This document shows positions 1 through 5,567 of a stretch of 14,609 bases of DNA, piece by piece. Source of the DNA: Bacteroidia bacterium (lineage in GTDB: Bacteria; Bacteroidota; Bacteroidia; Bacteroidales; Azobacteroidaceae); NCBI GenBank assembly GCA_025996815.1, contig BNTT01000069.1, positions 1 to 14,609 of the forward strand, read 5' to 3'. Both the position numbers and the translations under genes were made by a program. How positions within the stretch are numbered: position 1 is the stretch's first letter; every line of letters starts with the position of its first letter. Below the pieces are notes generated by a model. It saw only the letters and a program-made list of their open reading frames with translations, searched no databases and was not told the DNA's origin.

Positions 1-71
1 TGGATTTCTTGAATGCACCCGTTGAGCAGTTCCATCAGGTGCTCAACGGGTGCATTCAAGAAATCCAAGGC
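1..71. repeat. Fold-back (inverted) copy of part of asnC
   Basis: Bases 1-45 are identical to 577-621 inside asnC. Bases 40-71 are the exact reverse complement of 573-604. Within the segment, 1-26 and 42-67 form a perfect 26-bp inverted repeat around a 15-base loop. The switch of strand happens at the shared hexamer tgctca (40-45), and the copy stops abruptly at 71, where the abiEi remnant begins. This is the signature of template switching or fold-back. Because it lies at the very edge of the window, an amplification or assembly chimera is as likely as a real genomic rearrangement. Confidence 0.9.
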
Positions 72-467
72 ATCCATCAGATATATGCGTGGCAGGCTGA
101 TTTTGACAAAGGCAATCTGACGCGCTGGACGAGGCAAAACCTGTTGGTTAAGTTGCGGAATGGGCATTACAGTTTTCCCGAATACTTGCATCAGCCCGAT
201 TTTGCGTTCTTTGTTTCCAACCGAATTTATCGCCCGTCGTACATCAGTTTGCACACGGCATTGGCTTTTTATGGGATGATTCCCGAAGCCGTTGTGCAGA
301 TTTCGGCGGTCAGCACGTTGAAAAAGGCGGGTTTTGAAAATGCGTTCGGTGCATTTTCCTATCAGCAAGTGGCTCCCGACCTGCTGTTCAACAAATATGC
401 GTGCCAATTTCACAGTAAAGCACTAAGCAAACGGGCGGAATTACTCTTAAAAACATACAATTTATGA
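72..467 (+). pseudogene. AbiEi-like antitoxin remnant (type IV toxin-antitoxin)
   Basis: The reading frame from about position 72 resembles the Bacteroidota AbiEi-family antitoxin: an HQIYAWQADFDKGNLTRW winged-helix-like start, then LLVKLRNGHYSFPEYL, YISLHTALAFYGMIPE and FGAFSYQQVAPDLLF. Family members are usually about 190-200 residues. Here the middle of the C-terminal half (the ATPEKALLD-like region) is missing: LLFNKY runs straight into ACQFHSKALSKRAELLLK, which looks like the family's normal C-terminal end. That implies an in-frame loss of about 60 residues. An upstream ATG at 9 keeps the frame open, but the first 21 residues would come from the fold-back copy of asnC, so the true start is lost. 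The stop overlaps the next ATG (ATGA, 464-467), as in intact antitoxin-toxin pairs. Family assignment is from remembered motifs; the deletion is an inference from family length. Confidence 0.6.
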
Positions 468-532
468 TACAGTTAGAACAAATTAAGCCGTCGGGTCGGG
501 TAGGGGACTTTATGAAGGAATTTCCCGCTTGA
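464..532 (+). pseudogene. AbiEii-like toxin remnant, first codons only
   Basis: A 22-codon frame starts at the ATG overlapping the antitoxin stop and begins MIQLEQIK, which matches the usual opening of Bacteroidota AbiEii nucleotidyltransferase toxins. After about eight codons the similarity stops, and the frame runs into the 3' end of asnC on the other strand (510-532). No GSxxD-type catalytic region remains. It is read here as the stump of the toxin gene left by a deletion that removed the rest and brought asnC next to it. Confidence 0.45.
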
Positions 533-962
533 AACTTTGGCGAAGCGAGATAAGCGTTTCGGTGGAGATGACGCCTTGGATTTCTTGAATGCACCCGTTG
601 AGCAGTTCCATCAGGTGCTCATTGTCGCGCGCAAAAAGTTTGATTAGCATTGTGTAGGGACCTGTCGTGAAATGACATTCGACCACTTCGGGGATTTTCT
701 CAAATTCGGGAACAACGTCCTTGTACATAGACCCGCGTTCAAGTTTAACGCCGATATATGTACAAGTGCTGTAGCCCAACATTTTAGGATTCAATTGATA
801 GCCCGAGCCGACGATAATCTTCAGTTCAATCATTTTCTGCACGCGCTGATGAATTGCCGCCCGCGACACGCCGCAGATGTCTGCCACGTCTTTGAACGGG
901 ATTCGCGCATTTTTAGAAATGATTCCCAGAATTTTTCTGTCTAAAGCATCAATTTTATCCAT
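510..962 (-). CDS. Lrp/AsnC family transcriptional regulator
   Basis: The product (150 residues) is a DNA-binding regulator of the feast/famine family, which typically senses amino acids as dimers or octamers. The N-terminal winged helix-turn-helix reads DKIDALDRKILGIISKNARI, then FKDVADICGVSRAAIHQRVQ. The C-terminal ligand-binding RAM domain follows, with the conserved-looking FTTGPYTMLIKLFARDNEHL stretch. Length is normal for the family. The start at 962 gives MDKIDALDR; an upstream start at 1001 would lie inside the FKBP gene and adds 13 unrelated residues. The stop codon of the FKBP gene is only 4 bp upstream, so the two are very likely co-transcribed. Bases 573-621 of this gene are the source of the fold-back copy at the window start. 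The regulated genes cannot be told from the sequence. Confidence 0.93.
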   Translation of the reverse strand: MDKIDALDRKILGIISKNARIPFKDVADICGVSRAAIHQRVQKMIELKIIVGSGYQLNPKMLGYSTCTYIGVKLERGSMYKDVVPEFEKIPEVVECHFTTGPYTMLIKLFARDNEHLMELLNGCIQEIQGVISTETLISLRQSFKREIPS

Positions 963-966
963 TCGC

Positions 967-1854
967 TTATTTCTTTTTAGTATCGTTTTTAACGATGTCA
1001 ATCAGTTCGATATCGAAAATCAGAGTAGCAAACGGTCCGATTTTTCGACCGTCACCTTGTTCGCCATAGGCGAGATTGTAAGGGATGTAAGCAGTAAGTT
1101 TTGTGCCAACGGGAACCAATTGAAGCACTTCTGTCCAGCCTCTGATAACGCCATTCAATGGAAATGTAGCTGGAGCTCCACGTTCAACAGAACTGTCAAA
1201 CGTCTCGCCGTTGATGGTTGTGCCGTGATAGTGTACCTTCACTTCGTCTGTTACAACCGGTTTTTCGCCCTTGCCCAAAGTCGTTACCTTGTACTGCAAG
1301 CCGCTTTCGGTCGTGATTACGCCGTCTTTCGATTTGTTGTCTTCCAAGAACTGTTCGTTTTCAGCTTTCACGGGGGCATTCACTCGTTCGAGCACTTTAG
1401 CGGAGATAGTGGCGGCAACAGTCTGCGCCTCTTCCTTGCTGATTTTCAAATCTTTCTGTGTGGCAGAGGCGATGAAACCTGCCAGAAAGTCATTTTTGCT
1501 CAATTTCGTTAGCGTATCGGCACCGAAAAACTGACGTTCCATACTCGGAATCATTTGTTGCACTTGTTGCCCAACTTGAAAACCGGTCGTCCGTGCTGTG
1601 GCTTTTTTGTCGTTTTTATCGACATTAGAGCCTTCAATCAGACCTGCGATGAAGTCCTTCATCAGCGTAGAATCAATGCCCAATTGATTCAAATACTGTT
1701 CCAAACCTTGCGTCACGTTCACACCGGAGGCATAAGACAGCGAGTCGATGTCCGATTTCAGTTTAGCCGAAGGCTGTGAACTGCAAGAAAAATGGGTAAC
1801 ACCCAATCCAACCGCTAACGAAAAAAGCGTTGCTTTTTTTACTAAATTTTTCAT
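967..1854 (-). CDS. FKBP-type peptidyl-prolyl isomerase (Mip-like lipoprotein)
   Basis: This 295-residue protein should catalyse proline cis-trans isomerisation in the cell envelope. It opens with a basic, hydrophobic signal sequence (about residues 1-23) followed by Cys24 in FSCSS, consistent with a lipoprotein, although the residue at -3 is His, which is atypical for a lipobox. Residues about 35-170 form the helical dimerisation region of Mip/FklB proteins (SLSYASGVNVTQGL, FIAGLIEGSN, SKNDFLAGF). The FKBP fold starts at ESGLQYKV and contains VKVHYHGTTINGETFDSS, VIRGWTEVLQLVPVG, IPYNLAYGEQG and ATLIFDIELIDI. The gene is first in a two-gene operon with asnC downstream, and a TACCTTTG promoter lies 43 bp upstream. 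Its natural client proteins are unknown. Confidence 0.93.
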   Translation of the reverse strand: MKNLVKKATLFSLAVGLGVTHFSCSSQPSAKLKSDIDSLSYASGVNVTQGLEQYLNQLGIDSTLMKDFIAGLIEGSNVDKNDKKATARTTGFQVGQQVQQMIPSMERQFFGADTLTKLSKNDFLAGFIASATQKDLKISKEEAQTVAATISAKVLERVNAPVKAENEQFLEDNKSKDGVITTESGLQYKVTTLGKGEKPVVTDEVKVHYHGTTINGETFDSSVERGAPATFPLNGVIRGWTEVLQLVPVGTKLTAYIPYNLAYGEQGDGRKIGPFATLIFDIELIDIVKNDTKKK

Positions 1855-1897
1855 TTCTTTTTTTTTAATTTATTTGTTATTATTAAGAATTTGGGTG

Positions 1898-1905
1898 CAA
1901 AGGTA
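1898..1905 (-). promoter_or_regulatory. Bacteroidota -7 promoter element for the FKBP-asnC operon
   Basis: On the minus strand the sequence reads TACCTTTG, a perfect TAnnTTTG element, 43 bp before the FKBP start codon. No strong -33 TTTG is visible at the usual spacing, so only the -7 element is called. Confidence 0.7.
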
Positions 1906-1984
1906 CAAAATATTTTTCACATAACATTCGCCCTCTCGAAAAAAAATCTATTTTTGCCCTCAAAAACGTAATTTTTATATATTA

Positions 1985-2184
1985 TTAACAAAGAAACAAA
2001 TCGTCCATCGTCACTTCCGACTGTATATTGCCCCAATATTGGTTGTGTCGCACGCCATTGGTTGTAATCATCGTGATATGAATGGTTCGGCACGGCTCAA
2101 TTCCATACCCTGATGCGCGAAATATTCTTCACACTCGGCAAGTGTAAATGGTTGTAAATGAATCTGTTGTGTAACGCGATTATG
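1985..2184 (-). pseudogene. Relic of an AAA+ ATPase gene (archaeal-type family)
   Basis: Two minus-strand fragments belong to one family, the AAA+ ATPases with a C-terminal nuclease-like domain (DUF234-type) common in Bacteroidota. The upper fragment reads HNRVTQQIHLQPFTLAECEE and then YFAHQGMELSR, which matches the middle of these proteins. The lower one, in another frame, reads ITTNGVRHNQYWGNIQSEVT then MDDLF and a stop (TAA at 1985-1987), which is their typical extreme C-terminus. The roughly 250 residues that normally separate them are missing, and the join is out of frame near 2068-2080. The N-terminal half with the Walker A motif is absent: the similarity ends by about 2184, just before the repeat region. 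This is a deletion relic, not a working gene. Confidence 0.6.
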
Positions 2185-2207
2185 CAATTTTATATGTTTA
2201 TAATTCG

Positions 2208-2297
2208 CTATAACTCGATTTTTTTATGAGTTATAGCCAATTATAAATTGCTATAGTTGGCTATAACTCACTTTTTTTATGAGTTATAGCCAATTAT
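2208..2297. repeat. Pair of direct repeats that each form a hairpin
   Basis: Bases 2208-2244 and 2261-2297 are direct repeats of 37 bp with two differences. Each copy folds on itself: gctataactc pairs with gagttatagc (2207-2216 with 2228-2237), and ggctataactca with tgagttatagcc (2259-2270 with 2280-2291), around a T-rich loop. The run of T is in the loop rather than after the stem, so these are not ordinary terminators. The second copy interrupts the left arm of the long inverted repeat. Confidence 0.85.
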
Positions 2298-2320
2298 CAG
2301 GGCAAACGCATCTTAATTTT

Positions 2321-2360
2321 GTAGCCCTTAATAGCCCTTAGTAGCCCTTAGTAGCCTACA
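2321..2360 (-). repeat. Short decamer array, left arm (4 units)
   Basis: Read on the minus strand from the centre outwards the units are aggctactaa, gggctactaa, gggctattaa and gggctacaaa. The order matches the first, CTAC, CTAT and last unit types of the right array, so this looks like the unexpanded form of the same array. Confidence 0.85.
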
Positions 2361-2450
2361 ACGTCCCCCCTCTATCATTCTCTCCTTTATTCCCTTATTC
2401 TTCTCATTATCAAGAAAATAAGGGAATAAGGGGGGGCGGGGACACATTGT

Positions 2451-2551
2451 AGGCTACTAAGGGCTACTAAGGGCTACTAAGGGCTACTAAGGGTTACTAA
2501 GGGCTATTTAAGGGCTATTAAGGGCTATTAAGGGCTATTAAGGGCTACAAA
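2451..2551 (+). repeat. Expanded decamer array, right arm (10 units)
   Basis: Ten tandem units of consensus GGGCTAYTAA run from 2451 to 2551. The first four or five are the CTAC type (one with gggttactaa), followed by four of the CTAT type (the first with one extra base), and the terminal unit is gggctacaaa. Variants are sorted rather than mixed, which suggests local slippage or unequal exchange. There are no spacers, so it is not a CRISPR. Confidence 0.9.
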
Positions 2552-2593
2552 ATTAAGATGCGTTTGCTCTGAGCCAACTATAGAAATTTTTAT

Positions 2594-2624
2594 TTGGCAA
2601 GTCAATGAATTTTGGCTACCTTTG
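2594..2624 (+). promoter_or_regulatory. Promoter of the nucleoside kinase gene
   Basis: A -33 element TTTGG (2593-2597) is followed after about 19 bp by a perfect -7 element TACCTTTG (2617-2624). Transcription would begin near 2630, leaving a short leader before the ATG at 2648. The -33 element coincides with the outer end of the inverted-repeat element. Confidence 0.7.
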
Positions 2625-2647
2625 CAGTTGAATAATAAATAAAAGTG

Positions 2648-4150
2648 ATGGAAAAGACGATAAAAGAGCAGTTAAAAGATTTGAGGACGATGCGGCGGTA
2701 TATTCGCACGCTGCGGATGCTGGCGGCAAAAGCGGTGCACGATGTGTTTCCTTCGGGGCGGCTGTATGTCGACCACGCGGTTTCCAAAGGCTACTATTGC
2801 AAACTGAAATTGGCGCGTCCCACGACGGCGGCTGACATTCTGGCGGTCAAACAGCGGATGCAAGCCCTCATCGCGGCTAATCTGCCGATTGAAACGATTG
2901 AAAAACCCACGGCGGAGGTTGTCGCACTTTTCCGCTCCAAAGAAGGGATGCTCGACAAGGCTCTGCTCCTCGAAACAGTGGGCGATGCAACCGCTATATA
3001 TAATGTGTTGGACGGATTTGCCGACAGTTTTTACGGCAATTTGTTCCCCTCGACGGGCATAATTTATCTGTTCGACCTGATGCCCTACGACGGCGGCTTT
3101 CTCCTGCGCGTGCCCGACCCCGACAACCCCGACGAACTGCGACCATATATCAAGCAAGAGCAGATGTGGCGGACGTTTCAGAAAGAAATAGAGTGGGAAA
3201 AGGCGATGGGGATGAAGAACGTGGGCGATTTGAACCTTAAAAACCGGCAGGGAGTGATGCCCACGATGGTGAAGGTGGCGGAGGTGCTTCAAGAGCGTGC
3301 CATCGGGGAAATCGCCGATGAAATCGCCGAAAAACATAAAAAAAGCGGCGTGCGCGTGGTGCTGATTTCCGGACCGTCGTCGTCGGGGAAGACCACTTTT
3401 TGCAAGCGGCTGCAAATTCAACTCTATGCTCAGGTGTTGCATCCGCTTATGCTATCGCTGGACGACTATTTTGTGAATCGCGAACAAAACCCGCGCGATG
3501 AAAACGGCGAATATGACTACGAAACGATTCACGCCATCGACCTGAAACAGTTTAATTCCGATTTGGAGCACATTCTGGCGGGCGAAAAAGTGGCGTTGCC
3601 GACCTACAATTTCCAAACCGGAAAGCGGGAATATCTCGGCAACACGATTCAGATGCAGCCCAATTCGGTGTTGGTGATGGAGGGCATCCACGCGATGAAT
3701 CCGCAACTCACGCCCGCACTGCCGGAGCACGTGAGCCACAAAATTTATGTGTCGGCATTGACTTCCATCGCGTTGGATGCGCACAATTGCATCCCCACGA
3801 CCGACAATCGCTTAGTGCGCCGCATCGTGCGCGACGCACAGTTTCGCGGCTGTTCGGCGGGCGACACCCTGGCGCGCTGGGCATCCGTCCGCAAGGGCGA
3901 AGAAAAGTGGATATTCCCGTTTCAGGAAAATGCCCACTCGATGTTCAATTCCGCGATGCTCTACGAATTAGCCGCCCTGCGCCCGATAGCCGAGCCGCTC
4001 CTGCAAGCCGTGCCGAACGACGACCCGCAATATCCCGCCGCCCAACGCCTGCTCAATTTCCTGCACTACTTCAACCCCATAAACAGGGAAGAACTGCCCA
4101 ACACATCGCTGCTGCGCGAATTTGTGGGGGGCAGCAGTTTTGAGTATTAG
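2648..4150 (+). CDS. Nucleoside (uridine-type) kinase with ThrRS-like N-terminal part
   Basis: The 500-residue protein likely phosphorylates a nucleoside using a nucleotide triphosphate, in the cytoplasm. The kinase half begins near residue 235 with VRVVLISG and the Walker A sequence GPSSSGKTT (242-250). It continues with LSLDDYF (270-276), the substrate-side YDYETIHAID, and VLVMEGIHA (342-350), all typical of uridine kinase/phosphoribulokinase-like enzymes. The N-terminal part (RTLRMLAAKAVHDVFPSGRL, then VDHAVSKGYYC) resembles the second additional domain of threonyl-tRNA synthetase, as in Bacteroidota nucleoside kinases. Those proteins are usually about 550 residues with a further N-terminal TGS-like domain; here the protein starts directly at the ThrRS-like part, so that domain seems to be missing. 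ATG 2648 is preferred over GTG 2645. The exact substrate is not evident. The gene ends 18 bp from the convergent small gene at 4169. Confidence 0.88.
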   Translation: MEKTIKEQLKDLRTMRRYIRTLRMLAAKAVHDVFPSGRLYVDHAVSKGYYCKLKLARPTTAADILAVKQRMQALIAANLPIETIEKPTAEVVALFRSKEGMLDKALLLETVGDATAIYNVLDGFADSFYGNLFPSTGIIYLFDLMPYDGGFLLRVPDPDNPDELRPYIKQEQMWRTFQKEIEWEKAMGMKNVGDLNLKNRQGVMPTMVKVAEVLQERAIGEIADEIAEKHKKSGVRVVLISGPSSSGKTTFCKRLQIQLYAQVLHPLMLSLDDYFVNREQNPRDENGEYDYETIHAIDLKQFNSDLEHILAGEKVALPTYNFQTGKREYLGNTIQMQPNSVLVMEGIHAMNPQLTPALPEHVSHKIYVSALTSIALDAHNCIPTTDNRLVRRIVRDAQFRGCSAGDTLARWASVRKGEEKWIFPFQENAHSMFNSAMLYELAALRPIAEPLLQAVPNDDPQYPAAQRLLNFLHYFNPINREELPNTSLLREFVGGSSFEY

Positions 4151-4168
4151 GGTAGGGGGGATGTGTTG

Positions 4169-4375
4169 CTATTCGCCACCCTTAAAATACTTCTCATAGA
4201 CATAAGCCGAGCCTTGACGGTAGAGCAGATTGCTGGTGTCCTCAATCAGGCGGGCAACAGGGGAGTTATAGAACTGCTCCAAAGCATTGAGCAAATCAAC
4301 CTGCCGGTCTTCCATAATATAGCCCACAATCTCGCTGGTCATCGATTCGATTAAAAAACGCTGAGTGTTATCCAT
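4169..4375 (-). CDS. Small conserved protein, third gene of the DUF3990 cassette
   Basis: This 68-residue acidic protein has no signal peptide or membrane segment. It reads as a small helical protein, with DLLNALEQFYNSPVARLIED followed by a conserved-looking LLYRQGSAYVYEKY end. Small proteins of this kind (an F/LYNS region followed by L.Y..GSAYVY) are, from memory, often found next to DUF3990 and DUF3791 genes in Bacteroidota and Firmicutes. Its ATG (4373-4375) lies inside the end of the DUF3990 gene (8-bp overlap), so it is probably translated by coupling. An antitoxin or accessory subunit is a reasonable guess, but no catalytic motif is present and the role is unknown. Confidence 0.8.
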   Translation of the reverse strand: MDNTQRFLIESMTSEIVGYIMEDRQVDLLNALEQFYNSPVARLIEDTSNLLYRQGSAYVYEKYFKGGE

Positions 4376-4877
4376 AATGCTTTATCTCCAATAAAGTTAA
4401 AAATTGCAACGCCTTGTCGGTATGAAATGAAAACTGGTCGTTGAGTTTCTTATGTTCCAATTCATCTTTCAGCTGGTCGGCACGGATAATTCCCTGAACA
4501 TAAAGCGCAAATATCCGTGAGATATTATCATTCGCCACGGGACCGGAAACAACATCATATTTGTTGTCGTGGTTAGACAGTGGGTGCGCAAAATCAGCAA
4601 ACTTGCGGTTGCGATTATTGATAACCATCTCAGCCCATTCATCGCTCACGCCACCGAACTTTTTGTAATTCAAACAAGCAAGCCATGTTTCGTCAAACTC
4701 ATAGCACATCACAACAGGAACACCCACACCTGCGATTTGCGTGGTACGCACAGCCATATCGCGCGCTTGTTCTTCAAGAGTAGTCAAATAAAAACCCCTG
4801 CCGAAATCCTTAAACAAGTGGCATTTTGCAAGAGCAATTCGCTCCACAACGACATTGGAACCGTGATACAACCTCAT
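4368..4877 (-). CDS. DUF3990 protein, predicted ADP-ribosyltransferase-fold toxin
   Basis: The 169-residue product carries the DUF3990 features: LYHGS at residues 3-7, FGRGFYLTT at 25-33 followed by EEQARDMA, and YDVVSGPVANDNI at 107-119, ending with FHTDKALQFLTLLEIK. In this family the N-terminal H-G-S and the G-x-G-F-Y-L-T stretch are thought to correspond to the NAD-binding core of ADP-ribosyltransferases; DUF3990 has been placed in that superfamily in earlier comparative work. There is no signal peptide, so an intracellular target is likely. It is the middle gene of three overlapping genes: its ATG overlaps the DUF3791 stop by 4 bp, and its end overlaps the next gene by 8 bp. Toxin function is an inference from fold and context, and the substrate is unknown. 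Confidence 0.85.
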   Translation of the reverse strand: MRLYHGSNVVVERIALAKCHLFKDFGRGFYLTTLEEQARDMAVRTTQIAGVGVPVVMCYEFDETWLACLNYKKFGGVSDEWAEMVINNRNRKFADFAHPLSNHDNKYDVVSGPVANDNISRIFALYVQGIIRADQLKDELEHKKLNDQFSFHTDKALQFLTLLEIKHYG

Positions 4878-5086
4878 TGCAACACCTCCTGTTTTCTATC
4901 AATAATAGTCTGCAAATCGTCCACCACATCATCCATACCCAACAAATGCTCCGCCTCATAATTGCATATCAGAAAATCAAGGGCACCGCTATGATGGAGG
5001 ATGTGGAACGCACCGACATACGAAAGCGCATTCCGGGCAGCAAACATACCCAAACACATCACAACATAATAGGAAATATTATTCAT
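4874..5086 (-). CDS. DUF3791-like small protein, first gene of the DUF3990 cassette
   Basis: This 70-residue protein matches the pattern of DUF3791: a helical N-terminus, then AFHILHHSGALDFLICNYEA, EHLLGMDDVVDDL and a charged end. DUF3791 proteins are commonly encoded next to DUF3990, which makes it a candidate antitoxin or partner of the ADP-ribosyltransferase-like protein. The start at 5086 is supported by a strong Shine-Dalgarno sequence, GGAGGT (minus strand of 5091-5096), four bases before the ATG. Such a strong site is unusual in Bacteroidota. It also has a TACCTTTG promoter at 5118-5111. The stop overlaps the DUF3990 start (ATGA), so the first two proteins are likely made in a coupled ratio. 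Confidence 0.82.
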   Translation of the reverse strand: MNNISYYVVMCLGMFAARNALSYVGAFHILHHSGALDFLICNYEAEHLLGMDDVVDDLQTIIDRKQEVLQ

Positions 5087-5110
5087 ACAAACCTCCGCAT
5101 TTTTTTACTG

Positions 5111-5140
5111 CAAAGGTAGTATAATTTTTGCGAAATTCAA
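5111..5140 (-). promoter_or_regulatory. Promoter of the DUF3791-DUF3990 cassette
   Basis: On the minus strand, TTG (5140-5138) is followed after 19 bp by TACCTTTG (5118-5111). The leader before the ATG at 5086 is about 20 bases. It interleaves with the promoter of the divergent nucleotidyltransferase gene. Confidence 0.7.
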
Positions 5141-5158
5141 AAAATATCCTTACCTTTG
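5127..5158 (+). promoter_or_regulatory. Promoter of the MNT nucleotidyltransferase gene
   Basis: TTTG (5127-5130) is followed after 20 bp by TACCTTTG (5151-5158), and the ATG is at 5176. The -33 box lies between the -7 and -33 boxes of the opposite promoter, so polymerase binding at one should hinder the other. Confidence 0.75.
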
Positions 5159-5175
5159 CCGCAAAAAGGTCAATA

Positions 5176-5475
5176 ATGAATATTATAGAAAAAAATATTG
5201 CGACGGTATCTGAACTTTGCAAACAACACAAAGTAGATAATCTGTATTTGTTTGGGTCGGCACTAACTGAGCGGTTTTCGCCGAGTAGCGACATCGATTT
5301 TTTAGTGAATTTTGGGCAAGTGAGTTTGCCTCACTATTTTGATAATTATATGGGGCTTAAAGAGGAATTGGAACAATTATTTAATCGTCCTGTTGATTTG
5401 GTTGAAGAAAAGGCGGTAAAAAACCCGATTTTACGCCGTTCCATTGAACGAAGCAAAAGACTAATTTACGGATGA
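5176..5475 (+). CDS. MNT-type nucleotidyltransferase (MntA-like), without HEPN partner
   Basis: The 99-residue protein has the minimal nucleotidyltransferase fold. GS at residues 27-28 is followed by the metal-binding pair DID (Asp39, Asp41) in FSPSSDIDFLV, and a third acidic position is Asp74 in RPVDLVEE. The C-terminal RRSIERSKRLIYG is typical of the family. MntA proteins usually act as antitoxins that AMPylate a HEPN ribonuclease encoded directly downstream. Here no HEPN gene follows: the 92 bp to the convergent helicase hold no frame with an RxxxxH motif. The start at 5176 is used because an earlier start would lie inside the promoter. All catalytic residues look intact, so the protein may act with a partner elsewhere or be a leftover. 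Confidence 0.9.
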   Translation: MNIIEKNIATVSELCKQHKVDNLYLFGSALTERFSPSSDIDFLVNFGQVSLPHYFDNYMGLKEELEQLFNRPVDLVEEKAVKNPILRRSIERSKRLIYG

Positions 5476-5567
5476 ATGTGCGGATAGGGAGCAACCCCAA
5501 AAATCCTATTCAACATAATAGTAATTATGCGCGCAATTGGCATAGTCGGTCGAGGGGGGCTTGTGGG

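Larger units (their letters stand above)
2236..2598. repeat. Long inverted-repeat element, MITE-like, non-coding
   Basis: The two ends are imperfect inverted copies. From outside in: 2236-2262 pairs with 2572-2598 (24 of 27 bases, including a perfect 12-mer, ctatagttggct). Then 2298-2330 pairs with 2539-2571 (32 of 33). Then the tandem arrays of the 10-bp unit pair with each other, ending at gtaggc-type sequence (about 2349-2361 with 2448-2459). At the centre, 2387-2399 pairs perfectly with 2417-2429. The left arm carries a 35-bp extra segment (2263-2297) that the right arm lacks. No open frame or transposase is seen inside and no clear target-site duplication is visible. A non-autonomous mobile element or a large structured region both fit. 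Confidence 0.8.

Noticed and set aside
9..71. Start of the first open frame at position 9
   Set aside because: Its first 21 residues come from the fold-back copy of asnC, partly repeating the asnC peptide LNGCIQEIQG, so it is not the true antitoxin start.
877..1512. 211-codon open frame opposite the FKBP gene
   Set aside because: Phe/Ser-rich antisense shadow without recognisable features.
2207..2291. Rho-independent terminators
   Set aside because: The stems are AT-rich and the T runs are in the loops, not after the stems.
2321..2551. CRISPR array
   Set aside because: Units are 10 bp, contiguous and without spacers, and no cas gene is present.
2672..3442. 256-codon open frame opposite the kinase gene
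   Set aside because: Antisense shadow: histidine- and arginine-rich, no motif, while the opposite strand has clear kinase motifs.
4150..4200. Bidirectional terminator between the kinase and the DUF3990 cassette
   Set aside because: Only a weak agggt/accct pairing was found, with no convincing stem or T run.
5476..5567. HEPN toxin partner of the MNT gene
   Set aside because: The short frame after the overlapping ATG (MNVRIGSNPKN) has no helical HEPN pattern or RxxxxH motif and runs into the helicase 3' end.
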